A DNA stretch of 64,000 bases from the NCBI GenBank assembly GCA_944389545.1, contig CALXMT010000007.1, positions 1 to 64,000 on the forward strand, given 5' to 3'. The position numbers and the translations under genes are program-made. Below the pieces are notes generated by a model. The model was not told the origin of the DNA and did no database searches. It saw only the letters and a list, made by a program, of their open reading frames with translations. Positions 50,683 to 60,275 of this stretch are shown in pieces (position 1 is the first letter of the stretch; each line of letters opens with the position of its first letter). This stretch comes from an uncultured Kiritimatiellota bacterium (GTDB lineage: Bacteria > Verrucomicrobiota > Kiritimatiellia > RFP12 > DVOR01).

Positions 50683-51912
50683 TCAACCGAGCAGGCGGCG
50701 GGCAAGCGGGTGAATCCGCTCAAGCAGAGAGACCAACGTCCACGCAACGGCCAGGCCAATCACGGCCGAGCATGCCACCAACAACGGAATGGGCAAGAGG
50801 CCGTTGAGCAGGTAATACGTGCCCGTCACAAAGACATAGTGCGCGCAGAAGACGCCCAGGCCGCACTTTGTCAGGTCTTTCAACAAGAAGAGGACCGGCC
50901 GTGGCGCCCAGTTAAGTTGCTTCACCAGCAGGAAGATGCCTGCCGACATCATCGCCACTGGGATGGAGCAATACCACCAGAAGTACTCAAACATCTTCGC
51001 CGTACACTCAGGCCGCGCCCACATCCAGTGCGTCCCAAGCGCGACGATCGCATAGCCCACGACCACCAGCGGCACCCCGATGGTCAACGTCCGCCCAAGC
51101 GACAGCCGCACCTCCCGCAGGACGTGCCCCAGCACCAGATAACCCACAAAGCCGGCGAACATATAGAGCCCACCGAAGGTGTTCCAATCACACTGTCCCA
51201 ACAACGGGAAGGCATCCCAAGAGGTGGTCGCGGCGAGATTGACGGTCGAACCGCCCAGGAAGCGCGTTGCGTAATCGGCGAAGAAGGTGGCCCCCCACGA
51301 CGTCCCCAGCAACGCCTCCAACAACAACGGCCAGTAGTGCAACGCCAACGTCGCGCCCCACAGCCCCAAAAAGGCCACCTTTGCACGGAGCGTCGCCGTC
51401 CGCAACCAGGGCGACAGGATAGGCATAAAGAGATAGAGCCCAACCAACAAGTAGATGTACCACAACTGCACGGCATATTGGTTGAACTGGAAGAGCGAGA
51501 GGAAGAAGGTCCGCACAATGCTCGGCGCATCCGTGTGCAACGGCGCCGCGAAGGGGAAGAAAACCCGCTGAATCATCTCCACCGCCACCCCGCACGTCGC
51601 CAACAGCCACGGCAACGCCGCGTAAACCGCTGTCCACAACAGGAACGGCCACACCAATCGCGACACGCGTCGCCGGCACATTCCGCCAAAGCCCTCATTC
51701 ACCGGCAACAACAACGCCCCCGTCAGCATCACAAAGAGCGGTACGCACGGCCGCGCCGCCGACCCGATCCACGCAATCCAGGTCTTCTCCGCCGGCGTCC
51801 CGAACGCCGAGAGCGGGTCGCACGCATGGCACACGCAAACCAGCAGTAACGCAAACAGGCGCAGCCACCCCATCCAAACGACAAACGGCTTCTTCTCTGC
51901 GACAACGGCCAT
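50683..51912 (-). CDS. Acyltransferase 3 family membrane protein
   Basis: A 409-residue protein with about ten hydrophobic segments. The N-terminal MGWLRLFALLLVCVCHACDP has the conserved His following the first segment as in acyltransferase 3 (OafA/NodX/WecH) proteins, which O-acetylate or O-succinylate surface sugars. PFLLWTAVYAALPW and IYLLVGLYLFMPIL are further family-like stretches. The target glycan is unknown. ATG 51912 is chosen for the perfect AAGGAGG 8 bases upstream; an upstream in-frame start at 51981 lacks this. It converges on the 691-residue gene with 8 bp between the stops. Confidence 0.85.
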   Translation of the reverse strand: MAVVAEKKPFVVWMGWLRLFALLLVCVCHACDPLSAFGTPAEKTWIAWIGSAARPCVPLFVMLTGALLLPVNEGFGGMCRRRVSRLVWPFLLWTAVYAALPWLLATCGVAVEMIQRVFFPFAAPLHTDAPSIVRTFFLSLFQFNQYAVQLWYIYLLVGLYLFMPILSPWLRTATLRAKVAFLGLWGATLALHYWPLLLEALLGTSWGATFFADYATRFLGGSTVNLAATTSWDAFPLLGQCDWNTFGGLYMFAGFVGYLVLGHVLREVRLSLGRTLTIGVPLVVVGYAIVALGTHWMWARPECTAKMFEYFWWYCSIPVAMMSAGIFLLVKQLNWAPRPVLFLLKDLTKCGLGVFCAHYVFVTGTYYLLNGLLPIPLLVACSAVIGLAVAWTLVSLLERIHPLARRLLG

Positions 51913-52347
51913 CGGGACCTCCTTTGACGAATGCCCCGTAACATACCATATTGCCTCCTTCTTGTCTTCCCCAAACACCAAAATCTCCCACGATGTGCCC
52001 GATTGTACACAGAAACCCTCCCCCTCGAAAAGCCCCCTTCAAGGGCTCTTCACGGACCCCTTAAGGGTCGAGGGTGAGACCCTATAGTGGTCCGAGGTCA
52101 ACCACTATAGTGGTCGGGGTCGGACCACTATAGGGTCCGGGAAAGCCCCTTCTGGGGGCCCGAATGAAACCTTGGGACTTCCTCTTTGTGACATCCGACT
52201 CTTTCTCCACAAACCACCATTATCTCTCATCTGTCACTACAGATATGCGAAAAACGAAAGCGATGGCGTGGCCACCTGTCGGCGGGATATAGAGAAATAT
52301 GGTAGAATACAAGGCGATTTTGGTCCCCACTAATGAGGTTTTGGATT
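51913..52347. other. Intergenic region with divergent promoters and palindrome array E
   Basis: 435 bp between the minus-strand acyltransferase and purL. It contains array E (52033-52160), a -10-like TATGGT-ATGTT for the acyltransferase, and for purL an extended -10 TGG-TAGAAT at 52303-52308, 39 nt before the start. I see no tRNA, riboswitch or gene in 52160-52290. Confidence 0.6.
52033..52160. repeat. Palindrome array E, six units with overall dyad symmetry
   Basis: Units start at 52037 (CCCTTCAAGGG), 52060 (CCCTTAAGGG), 52082 (CCCTATAGTGG), 52105 (CCACTATAGTGG), 52128 (CCACTATAGGG) and about 52149 (CCCCTTCTGGGG). Spacing is 22-23 bp. The 52082 and 52128 units are reverse complements of each other around the central perfect palindrome. 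Positions 52082-52110 are identical to 14046-14074. It lies between divergent genes. Confidence 0.85.
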
Positions 52348-55300
52348 ATGGCAACAGAGTTTTTGGTCGGACAAGTGGCTCTCTCGGCGTTTCGCGTGGC
52401 GAACCTGAAGAAGGCGCTCACGGAAGCGGGGCTCGATGGATGCGAGGTGAGCACGCGCTGGGTCTTCCCGATGCTGACTGAGGGCACGCTCTCGACCGAA
52501 TCGCGCGAAAAGGCAAAGACTTTGTTGGACGCCGGCGACGATGCCTTGCCGCGTGAGGGCGTCTTCGTGGCGCCGCGCCTGGGCACCATCTCGCCTTGGA
52601 GCTCCAAGGCCACGGATATCTTCCACACCTGCTCGGTGACCGGCGTGCTCCGCGTGGAGCGTGCGATGCACCTGACCTTGACCCGCAATGGCAAGGTGCT
52701 CGCCAAGGCCGACCTGGGCGCCGCCGCGAACGCCATCCATGACCGCATGATCGAGGGTGTTTTCACCGCCGAAGAACTAGAAGGCCTCTTCATCGACGCG
52801 CAACCCGCGCGCGGCAAGGTCTTCGATGTGTTGGGCGAGGGTCGCGTGGCCCTGGAGCGCGCCAACAAGGAAATCGGCCTGGCGCTGAGCGACCCCGAAA
52901 TCGATTACCTCTTCAATGCCTACACCGCGGCCAAGCGCAACCCCACCGATACCGAGCTGACCATGTTCGGCCAGGTCAACAGCGAGCACTGCCGCCACAA
53001 AATCTTCAATGCCAAGTGGATCATCGACGGCAAGGAGCGCGACCTCTCCCTCTTCGGCATGATTCGCAACACCCACAAGTTGCACCCCGAAGGCACGCAG
53101 GTGGCGTACAAGGACAACTCCGGCGTCATCGACGGCTTCCGCATCCAGGCCTTCCAGTCCGACCCGCGCGACAACGTCTACCGTTTCGCCGAGGACCAGG
53201 TGGAGATGCTGATGAAGGTGGAAACGCACAACCACCCCACCGCCATCTCCCCCTACCCCGGCGCGGCCACGGGCGTCGGCGGCGAAATCCGCGACGAGAG
53301 CGCCACCGGCATCGGCAGCCGTACCAAGGCCGGCATCTGCGGCTTCTGCGTGAGCAACCTGGAGATTCCGGACTTCCGCCAGCCCTGGGAAAAGGACTAC
53401 GGCGAACGCCCCGAGCGCCTCTCCCCCGCGCTGAGCATCATGATGGAAGGCCCCATCGGCGGGGCCGCCTTCGGCAACGAGTTCGGCCGTCCGCAACTCT
53501 GCGGTTTCTTCCGCACGCTTGAGGAAGAGGCCGGCGGCAAGTACTGGGGCTATCACAAGCCCATCATGCTGGCCGGCGGCATGGGCAACATTCGCCACGA
53601 CCAGGTTTTGAAGAAAGAGGTCCCGCCGCACGTCCTCGTGGCGCAGATCGGCGGCCCGGCCATGCGTATCGGTCTGGGCGGCGGCGCCGCCAGCTCCATG
53701 GCCTCCGGCGCGAACGAAGCCAAGTTGGACTTCGACTCCGTTCAGCGCGGCAATGCCGAGATGCAGCGCCGTTGCCAAGGTGTCATCGACGCCTGCGTGG
53801 CCCTCGGCGCAAACAACCCCATCCTCTCCATCCACGACATCGGCGCCGGCGGCCTCTCCAACGGTTGCCCCGAGCTCGTCGAAGCCACGGGCGCGACCTT
53901 CGAGCTCCGCGCGGTGCACAATGACGAGCCCTCCATGAGCCCCATGGAGATTTGGTGCTGCGAGGCGCAGGAGCGCTATGTCCTGGCCATCCGCGCCGAG
54001 GATCGCCTCCTTTTCGAAGGCTTCTGCGAGCGCGAACGTTGCCCCGTCGCCTTCATCGGCGAAACCCGCGATGACGGCCACATGGTCCTCCACGACGAAC
54101 ACTTCGATGACAATCCCATCGACATGGACATCTCCACCCTGCTGGGCAAGCCTCCCCGCATGGTGCGCGACGTCCGCCACGTGGCTTTGCCGCATAAGCC
54201 GCTCGACCTGGCCGGCGTGAAGCCCGCCGAGGCCCTGCGCCGCGTGCTTCGTCTGCCCGCCGTCGCCAACAAGACCTTCCTCGTCACCATCACCGACCGT
54301 ACCATCACCGGCATGGTCCACCGCGACCAGATGGTCGGCAAGTATCAGCTCCCCGTGGCCGACCACGCCGTCACCGTCACCGGCTATCAGTGCTTCACGG
54401 GTGAGGCCATGGCCACCGGCGAGCGCACGCCCATCGCCATCGTCGACGCGCCCGCTTCCGCCCGTATGGCAGTTGGCGAGTCCATCCTCCAGATGGCTTC
54501 CGCGCCCATCGGCGCCATCGGCACCATCAAGCTCTCGGCCAACTGGATGGCCGCCTGCGGCGAGGACGGCGAAGACGCTCGCCTCTTCGATGCTGTCGAG
54601 GCCGTCGGCATGGACCTCTGCCCGCGCCTGGGCATCTGCATTCCCGTCGGCAAGGACTCCCTCTCCATGCGCACCGTGTGGACGGACTCCAAGGGCCAGG
54701 AACACAAGCAGGTTGGGCCGCTCTCGCTCATCGTCTCGGCCTTCGCCACCGTCACCGACGCCCGCAAGGATGTCACCCCCGACCTCAAGCCCGGCGCCTC
54801 GCGCCTCCTGCTCGTCGACCTCGGCAACGCCAAGAACCGTCTCGGCGCCTCCGCCCTCGCCCAGGTCTACAACCAAATCGGCGACACTGTCCCGGACGTC
54901 GAGAGCCCCGAGGCCCTCCGCGCCTTCTACGAGGCCATGCAGGAGCTCATCGAGAAGGGCCTCGTGCTGGCCTATCACGACCGCTCCGATGGCGGCGTGG
55001 CCGTCACCCTTGCCGAGATGGCGATGGCCGGCGGCATCGGCGTGGCCGCCAACCTGGTTGGTCCCGATCCCCTCGCCGCCCTCTTCAACGAAGAGTTGGG
55101 CGCCGTCCTCCAGGTCGCCGAGGACAAGGCCGCCGAGGCCGAGGCCATCCTCGCCAAGCACGGCGTCAAGGCCGATCCCATTGGTCTCACCCAGGCCGAC
55201 CCTGTCCTGCAGATCACCGTCAATGACGAGCCCGCCCTCGACGAGGCTCTCGCCGAGGTCCGTTCCGTCTGGAGTGAGACCACCTACCGGATGCAAGCCC

Positions 55301-56196
55301 TGCGCGACAATCCCGCCTGCGCCAAGCAGGAGTTTGAGGTGGCCGGTCTGACCGACGACCCGGGCATGAACTTCCACGTCACCTATCCGCTCAACGCCCC
55401 CGCACCCGCCCGTACGGCCAAGCCCAAAATCGCCATCCTCCGCGAAGAGGGCGTCAACGGCCACATCGAGATGGCCGCCGCCTTCGCCCTTGCCGGCTTC
55501 GAGTCCATCGACGTGCACATGACCGACCTGCTGACCGGGCGCGTCTCGCTCGACGATGGCTTCAAGGGCCTTGTCGCCTGCGGCGGCTTCTCCTACGGCG
55601 ACGTGCTCGGCGCCGGCTCCGGCTGGGCCCGCGGCATCCTCTTCAACCCCGCCCTCAAGGCGATGTTCAAGCGTTACTTCGAGCGCCCCGACACCTTCAC
55701 CCTCGGCGTCTGCAACGGTTGCCAGATGGTCTCCCAGCTCAAGGACATCATCCCCGGCGCCGCCCACTGGCCCCGCTTCGTGCGCAACGCCTCCGACCAG
55801 TTCGAAGGCCGCTACTGCACCCTCGAGGTTCTCGACACCCCCAGCGTGCTCCTCAAGGGCATGGCCGGCAGTCGTCTGCCCATCGCCGTCGCCCACGGTG
55901 AGGGTCGTGTGGCCTTCGAGCGTCCCGAGGATGCCGCCGCCGCGCGCGCCGCGCTTCGCTTCGTCGATGGCCGTGGCCGTCCCACCGAGGTCTACCCCTG
56001 GAACCCCAACGGTTCCGCCGGCGGCCTCTGCGGCTTCACCTCCGATGATGGCCGCGCCACCATCCTCATGCCGCACCCCGAGCGCTCCTTCCGCGCCATC
56101 CAGCTCTCCTACGACGACAGCACCTTCGCCGGCGGCGATGAGGGCCCCTGGGCCAAGCTCTTCCGCAACGCTTACGAGTTCGCCACCCGGGCATGA
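52348..56196 (+). CDS. purL: Phosphoribosylformylglycinamidine synthase (single-chain PurL)
   Basis: A 1282-residue FGAM synthase of de novo purine synthesis, the large single-chain form that joins the synthetase and glutaminase parts. It has the FGAR-binding and ATP sites ([46 protein letters not shown]). The class I glutaminase domain (last about 270 residues) has the nucleophile in [12 protein letters not shown], then AVAHGEGR and [12 protein letters not shown]. The ATG at 52348 has TGAGG 9 nt upstream; another ATG at 52333 lies in frame. Heads an operon: the stop overlaps the start of the transglutaminase-like gene (ATGA). Confidence 0.96.
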   Translation: MATEFLVGQVALSAFRVANLKKALTEAGLDGCEVSTRWVFPMLTEGTLSTESREKAKTLLDAGDDALPREGVFVAPRLGTISPWSSKATDIFHTCSVTGVLRVERAMHLTLTRNGKVLAKADLGAAANAIHDRMIEGVFTAEELEGLFIDAQPARGKVFDVLGEGRVALERANKEIGLALSDPEIDYLFNAYTAAKRNPTDTELTMFGQVNSEHCRHKIFNAKWIIDGKERDLSLFGMIRNTHKLHPEGTQVAYKDNSGVIDGFRIQAFQSDPRDNVYRFAEDQVEMLMKVETHNHPTAISPYPGAATGVGGEIRDESATGIGSRTKAGICGFCVSNLEIPDFRQPWEKDYGERPERLSPALSIMMEGPIGGAAFGNEFGRPQLCGFFRTLEEEAGGKYWGYHKPIMLAGGMGNIRHDQVLKKEVPPHVLVAQIGGPAMRIGLGGGAASSMASGANEAKLDFDSVQRGNAEMQRRCQGVIDACVALGANNPILSIHDIGAGGLSNGCPELVEATGATFELRAVHNDEPSMSPMEIWCCEAQERYVLAIRAEDRLLFEGFCERERCPVAFIGETRDDGHMVLHDEHFDDNPIDMDISTLLGKPPRMVRDVRHVALPHKPLDLAGVKPAEALRRVLRLPAVANKTFLVTITDRTITGMVHRDQMVGKYQLPVADHAVTVTGYQCFTGEAMATGERTPIAIVDAPASARMAVGESILQMASAPIGAIGTIKLSANWMAACGEDGEDARLFDAVEAVGMDLCPRLGICIPVGKDSLSMRTVWTDSKGQEHKQVGPLSLIVSAFATVTDARKDVTPDLKPGASRLLLVDLGNAKNRLGASALAQVYNQIGDTVPDVESPEALRAFYEAMQELIEKGLVLAYHDRSDGGVAVTLAEMAMAGGIGVAANLVGPDPLAALFNEELGAVLQVAEDKAAEAEAILAKHGVKADPIGLTQADPVLQITVNDEPALDEALAEVRSVWSETTYRMQALRDNPACAKQEFEVAGLTDDPGMNFHVTYPLNAPAPARTAKPKIAILREEGVNGHIEMAAAFALAGFESIDVHMTDLLTGRVSLDDGFKGLVACGGFSYGDVLGAGSGWARGILFNPALKAMFKRYFERPDTFTLGVCNGCQMVSQLKDIIPGAAHWPRFVRNASDQFEGRYCTLEVLDTPSVLLKGMAGSRLPIAVAHGEGRVAFERPEDAAAARAALRFVDGRGRPTEVYPWNPNGSAGGLCGFTSDDGRATILMPHPERSFRAIQLSYDDSTFAGGDEGPWAKLFRNAYEFATRA

Positions 56197-57116
56197 GACG
56201 CCTCCTCACCCTCCTCGCCGCGCTGTGCGCCCTCACCCTCGGGGCGCAGGACCTCGCAACGTCCCACCGCGCCGCGATGGAGGCCCTCGCCGGAAAGGCC
56301 AACCCTTGGGGGATTGATGACCCGGTCCTCTTCCGGGAATACATCGCCCCCTTGACCTCGCTCGGGGAAACGCCCGTCGATTGGCTCCCCGTCCTCCGGC
56401 CCATCGCGCAGGAGCTCACCGTTTGCGCCAAGACGCCACTCGAGGCTGCCATGCGCCTCAACCGTGACCTCTGGAAGCGCATCGGCGTCATCTACTCCAC
56501 CAAGCGCGACAAGCCCAACCAAGACCCGCTTCACTCCATGCGCATCGGCATGGCCTCCTGCTCCGGCCTCTCCATCCTCTTGGTGGACGCTTGCAGGAGT
56601 GTCGGCATCCCCGCCCGCGTCGTCGGCTGCCGTTGGCGCAACAAGCCCGGCAATCACACCTGGGTCGAAGTCTGGAGCGCGGGCGAGTGGTACCCGCTGG
56701 GTGCCTTTGAGGATTGCCCGCCGGACAAGCTCTGGTTCCTCGCCGATGCCGCCGAGGCCACCGACGATGACCCGTGCTACGCCATCTACGCCGCGCGCGC
56801 CACCCCCAATGCCGCCGGCACCGTCTTCTACGGATGGGGTGTCCCCGCCGAACGCGTCACCGACCGTTACGCTCGCAAGGCGACACCCGCCGCCGAAGGC
56901 GTCCGCGTCCACATCGCCGCCGAACGCGACGGAGCCCGTGTCGCCGTTCCCTTCACCGTCGATGGGAAGCGCTATGTCACCCCGGGTCCCCTGCAAGACC
57001 TGAACGACTACACCACCCTCACCCTCCCACCCGGCACCACCTTCACCATCCACATGGAAGGCCGCACCTTTACCCACCGCGCCGAGGCCAACGCCATCTT
57101 TGTTGAGCAACTATGA
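56193..57116 (+). CDS. Secreted transglutaminase-like protein
   Basis: A 307-residue protein with a signal peptide ([17 protein letters not shown]) and a transglutaminase-like (papain-fold) core. The Cys lies in [26 protein letters not shown] (about 115-140) and the His in [21 protein letters not shown]; a classical third-residue Asp (WxPlD) reads PLGAFED, so a Glu or another Asp must serve. The C-terminal 90 residues form a beta-rich domain ([19 protein letters not shown]). Such proteins act on peptides or peptidoglycan crosslinks; the substrate is not evident. It overlaps both purL and the following flippase gene. Confidence 0.82.
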   Translation: MRRLLTLLAALCALTLGAQDLATSHRAAMEALAGKANPWGIDDPVLFREYIAPLTSLGETPVDWLPVLRPIAQELTVCAKTPLEAAMRLNRDLWKRIGVIYSTKRDKPNQDPLHSMRIGMASCSGLSILLVDACRSVGIPARVVGCRWRNKPGNHTWVEVWSAGEWYPLGAFEDCPPDKLWFLADAAEATDDDPCYAIYAARATPNAAGTVFYGWGVPAERVTDRYARKATPAAEGVRVHIAAERDGARVAVPFTVDGKRYVTPGPLQDLNDYTTLTLPPGTTFTIHMEGRTFTHRAEANAIFVEQL

Positions 57117-58477
57117 CCGCCCAGACCGCAGACAAGTTCACCTTTACCCCCTGGAACGCCACCCGTTTCTTTGTCCCGCTCTTTCTCCAAGCCGCCAGCC
57201 AATCCCTCACCTACCCCCTCGTCGGCGTCGTCGTGGCCCACGGTCTTCACGGTGCACGCGAGTTTTCTGCCTTCTCGCAGGGCTTCATGCTCATGTTCCT
57301 GATCGGAACGCTCGGCTTCGGCCTCGTCACCACCGGCATGGTCTACGCCAAAGACCGCCTCGGCTACCTCCGCTTCCGCCGCGTCAACGCGCTGGTGATG
57401 GTCATCATCTCGCTCCTTCAGTGCGCCCTTGCCCTCCCTGTCATCGCTCCCTTTGTTTTCGGCCGACTCCTCGGTCTGGAAGGCGTTCAGCTCGAAATCG
57501 CCCGCTGGTCCATGCTCTTCGGACTTCCCGCCCAGCTCGCCTTCCTCCTGCGTAACGTCCCCCAAGTCCTCCTCTACAACGACCACGCCACCGGCCTGGC
57601 CAACATGGCGACCATCCTGCGCATCATCCTCACCGCCATCCTCGCGCCCATCTTCCACCTCCTCGGTCTCGTCGGCTGGGTCTGGGGATGCGTCTGTCTC
57701 ACCATCCCCGTTTTCCTTGAATCCTTCCTCATGGATTGGTTCGCTCGCCCCTATCTCAAGCGCCTCCCCATGATTCTGCGCGACGGCGAGAAGGCCTCCG
57801 TCACCCGCATCTTCCTCTTCAACATCCCCCTCTCCCTCGGCGGCACCCTCCTCTCCCTCTCCGTCTTCATGCTCAACGCCATCATCAACCGCACCGAGAA
57901 CGGCGCCTCCATGCTCGCCGTACACCTCGTTGCCATCGGCCTTATCAACCCCGTCTCCTTCGGTGCCCTCCGCAACCAAGCCGTCGCCATCGGCTTCCCC
58001 CAGCGCGACCTCCACGACCAACGCACCTTCCTCTTCGCCATCGCCACCGGCATCGTCCTCGCCGCCCTCCTCCTCCCTCTCACCATCCCCGCCGTCGGCG
58101 ACTGGTACTTCTGCGCCATCCAAAACCTCTCCCCCCACGAAGGCGACCTCGCCCGTCAAGTCATCTGGTGGGCCATCCCCTTCCTCCTCTTCCAAGCCGT
58201 CCGCGGCCATGCCGAAGGCCTCGCCGCCTACCGCCACCGCCCCAACGCCGTCCTCGCCGGCCAAGCCGTCTTCTTTGGCGTCCTCGTCTCCGTCCTCATC
58301 ACCCTCTTCCACTTCGACGTCTCCGGCCACGTCATGGGCATCATCGCCCTCCTCTGCGCCTCCATCGCCACCTTCCTCACCATCCGCCTCGGCCTCGCCC
58401 TCGCCTGGATCGAAGACGACCCCGACTTCCCCAAAGGCCCCTCCTCCTCCCACCCCTCCACCTGGCCTCACCGTTAA
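57113..58477 (+). CDS. Membrane protein of Wzx/MATE-like type
   Basis: A 454-residue protein with about 12 hydrophobic segments and a topology like polysaccharide flippases or MATE exporters. It opens TRFFVPLFLQAASQSLTYPLVGVVVA and has FLFNIPLSLGGTLLSLSVFMLNAIINR in the middle. It has only distant resemblance to the other flippase-like gene at 33.0 kb. Substrate unknown. Its codons are extremely C-rich toward the 3' end, with repeated CTCC and CCTC runs. It ends in a Pro/Ser-rich tail. Translational coupling to the transglutaminase-like gene (ATGA) and to purL suggests an envelope role added to a purine operon. Confidence 0.7.
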   Translation: MTAQTADKFTFTPWNATRFFVPLFLQAASQSLTYPLVGVVVAHGLHGAREFSAFSQGFMLMFLIGTLGFGLVTTGMVYAKDRLGYLRFRRVNALVMVIISLLQCALALPVIAPFVFGRLLGLEGVQLEIARWSMLFGLPAQLAFLLRNVPQVLLYNDHATGLANMATILRIILTAILAPIFHLLGLVGWVWGCVCLTIPVFLESFLMDWFARPYLKRLPMILRDGEKASVTRIFLFNIPLSLGGTLLSLSVFMLNAIINRTENGASMLAVHLVAIGLINPVSFGALRNQAVAIGFPQRDLHDQRTFLFAIATGIVLAALLLPLTIPAVGDWYFCAIQNLSPHEGDLARQVIWWAIPFLLFQAVRGHAEGLAAYRHRPNAVLAGQAVFFGVLVSVLITLFHFDVSGHVMGIIALLCASIATFLTIRLGLALAWIEDDPDFPKGPSSSHPSTWPHR

Positions 58478-58535
58478 AGGTCCCTTCCCAACCTTTGGTC
58501 AGCACTTAAGGGTTTCACCCCGACCCCTTATTCTC
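58473..58535. repeat. Palindrome array F, degenerate
   Basis: Eroded units at 22-23-bp spacing: CCCTTCCC (58482), ACTTAAGGG (58504) and CCCCTTATT (58526), starting inside the stop codon region of the flippase-like gene. Weaker than A, B, D and E. Confidence 0.5.
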
Positions 58536-58718
58536 TACAACCTCCGGAAGAAGCCCACGCTTCCTCCCACGGTTCGTTTCCCTATTTCACCATTGCAGGA
58601 GTTTACACAGCAACCGTAGACCCGAATAATCGTTTCGCCCCTGTTTGGCAGCGTGCGTGGGTTTTGGTATCATATTGGGAGTTGGGCAGAGGTGCCCTGA
58701 GAGAGAAGGATTGTTCGC

Positions 58719-59438
58719 ATGTACGAGAACGAGAGACGTGAGAGCGAAGTCATCATCCGCAATGGGTGGCCGCTGATTCTGGTGCCACTGGTGTTGGGCA
58801 TCGGCGGTGGATGCGTGTTGTGCCCGGTCTTTGGGTTGCCGTGGGTGGCGACGGCGTGGTTGGCGCTGTGTGTGATCTTCGCGGCGTTTATGATGTGGTT
58901 CTTCCGCAATCCGCGGCGTGTGCCGCCGGCGGGCGAGGAGAACATTGTCTCGGGCGCAGAAGGCACGGTGCGCTCGGTGCAGTATGTGACGGAAGACGAT
59001 GGTTCGCCGGCGAGCGCGGTGGCCAAAGAATTCTTCCCCGGGGAGCGCGCAGTGCGTATCTCCACCTTCCTGTCGCCCCTGCATGTGCATGTGAACCGCC
59101 TGTCGATCGGCGGCACGGTGAAGCAGTGCGAGTATCGCCACGGCAAGCATCTGTTGACGATGGATGAACGCTCCAGCCTCTACAATCAGCACTCCATCGT
59201 GTTGGTGGAGGACAAAGATGGACTGCGGTGCCTGCACAAGCAGATCACGGGGCCCATCGTGCGGCGCGTGATTTATTGGCTCGAGGAGGGCCAGCCGGTG
59301 AAACGCGGCGGTATCCTGGGCATGATGAAGTTTGGCAGCCGCATGGACATTTGGCTGCCGGCCGACCGTGTGGAAGTCTGCGTGAAGCCGGGCGACCCGG
59401 TGCGCGCGGGCGAGACGGTCATCGCCAAGCGGAGGTAA
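58719..59438 (+). CDS. psd: Phosphatidylserine decarboxylase (short type)
   Basis: A 239-residue membrane-anchored decarboxylase that makes phosphatidylethanolamine. Two N-terminal hydrophobic segments precede FFRNPRRVPP, AVRISTFLSPLHVHVNR (conserved HVHVNR) and the self-cleavage site MKFGSRMDIWLP, where the Gly-Ser bond gives the pyruvoyl group. It ends in VKPGDPVRAGETVIA. This is the compact Psd-II/archaetidylserine-type form. AGAAGGA lies before the ATG, and an extended -10 TGG-TATCAT is about 50 bp upstream. pssA follows 3 bp later, giving a complete PS-PE unit. Confidence 0.94.
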   Translation: MYENERRESEVIIRNGWPLILVPLVLGIGGGCVLCPVFGLPWVATAWLALCVIFAAFMMWFFRNPRRVPPAGEENIVSGAEGTVRSVQYVTEDDGSPASAVAKEFFPGERAVRISTFLSPLHVHVNRLSIGGTVKQCEYRHGKHLLTMDERSSLYNQHSIVLVEDKDGLRCLHKQITGPIVRRVIYWLEEGQPVKRGGILGMMKFGSRMDIWLPADRVEVCVKPGDPVRAGETVIAKRR

Positions 59439-59441
59439 GTC

Positions 59442-60257
59442 ATGCGCAAGATCATGAAGCTGAAGCGTCCCTCCGCGCACGCCAACCGTGTGGGCTTCGT
59501 CAATTCCATCACCTCGGGTGCATTGGTCTGCGGGCTGATGAGCATCCTCTTCTCCGCCACGGGGAATTTCTACTGGGGCGCGCTCCTGATTTTGGGCGCG
59601 ATGATTCTGGACGGTATCGACGGTACGATGGCGCGCATGCTCAAGGCCTCGACGGCCTTCGGCGCGGAGTTCGACACCTTCGTGGACATCACGGCCTTCG
59701 GCATCGCCCCGGCGATGTTGATCTATTTCTACCTCTTCCACGACTTCGCGGCGGCGACGCCCTCCATCCATCCGGTGGGAGCGCTCTTGGCCATCGCCAT
59801 CGTGCTCTCGGGCGCCATCCGCTTGGCGCGCTTCAAGGTAGTGGACGAGGACCACGGCATGAGCGGTTACACGGGGATGCCCATCACGGTGAACGCACTC
59901 TGCCTGGCGGGCATCGTCCTGCTCATCGAGGCCTGGAAGCAGGGCTATGGCAAAATCGCCGGCTATGAACTGCCGGAGTGGTTGAGCCTGCAGAGCGGCG
60001 GATGGCTCTCTTGGGTGATGTACGCGAACTGCGTCATCTGCCTGCTCCTGCAGGTCTCGCCCTTCAAGTATCCGAAACCGACGAACACGCCCATCGGGCA
60101 GTTCATCGGCGTGTTGGCCTTTTTGGGTCTCTTCATCGGGCCGAAGACGGCGGTGGTCTGCTGCTGCTACCTGGTGCCTATGACCCTCTTCTTTGTTTAC
60201 GTGGCGCCCTTCTGGTTCGCCATCAAGCGTCGTTGGCTGGCCAAGAAGGCGGCCTAA
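59442..60257 (+). CDS. pssA: CDP-diacylglycerol-serine O-phosphatidyltransferase
   Basis: A 271-residue integral membrane enzyme producing phosphatidylserine. The CDP-alcohol phosphotransferase motif lies at about 64-88: DGIDGTMARML ... FGAEFDTFVDI (DG-x2-AR-x8-G-x3-D-x3-D with all Asp present). The surrounding FGIAPAMLIYFYLF and GAIRLARFKV are typical of the PssA subgroup. It is 3 bp after psd, so both are co-expressed. About seven hydrophobic segments. Confidence 0.94.
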   Translation: MRKIMKLKRPSAHANRVGFVNSITSGALVCGLMSILFSATGNFYWGALLILGAMILDGIDGTMARMLKASTAFGAEFDTFVDITAFGIAPAMLIYFYLFHDFAAATPSIHPVGALLAIAIVLSGAIRLARFKVVDEDHGMSGYTGMPITVNALCLAGIVLLIEAWKQGYGKIAGYELPEWLSLQSGGWLSWVMYANCVICLLLQVSPFKYPKPTNTPIGQFIGVLAFLGLFIGPKTAVVCCCYLVPMTLFFVYVAPFWFAIKRRWLAKKAA

Positions 60258-60275
60258 TCCGAGAAAACTCCGAGC

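Noticed and set aside
52777-56076. Minus-strand open frame of 1099 codons opposite purL
   Set aside because: Same composition artefact; purL motifs on the plus strand are intact throughout.
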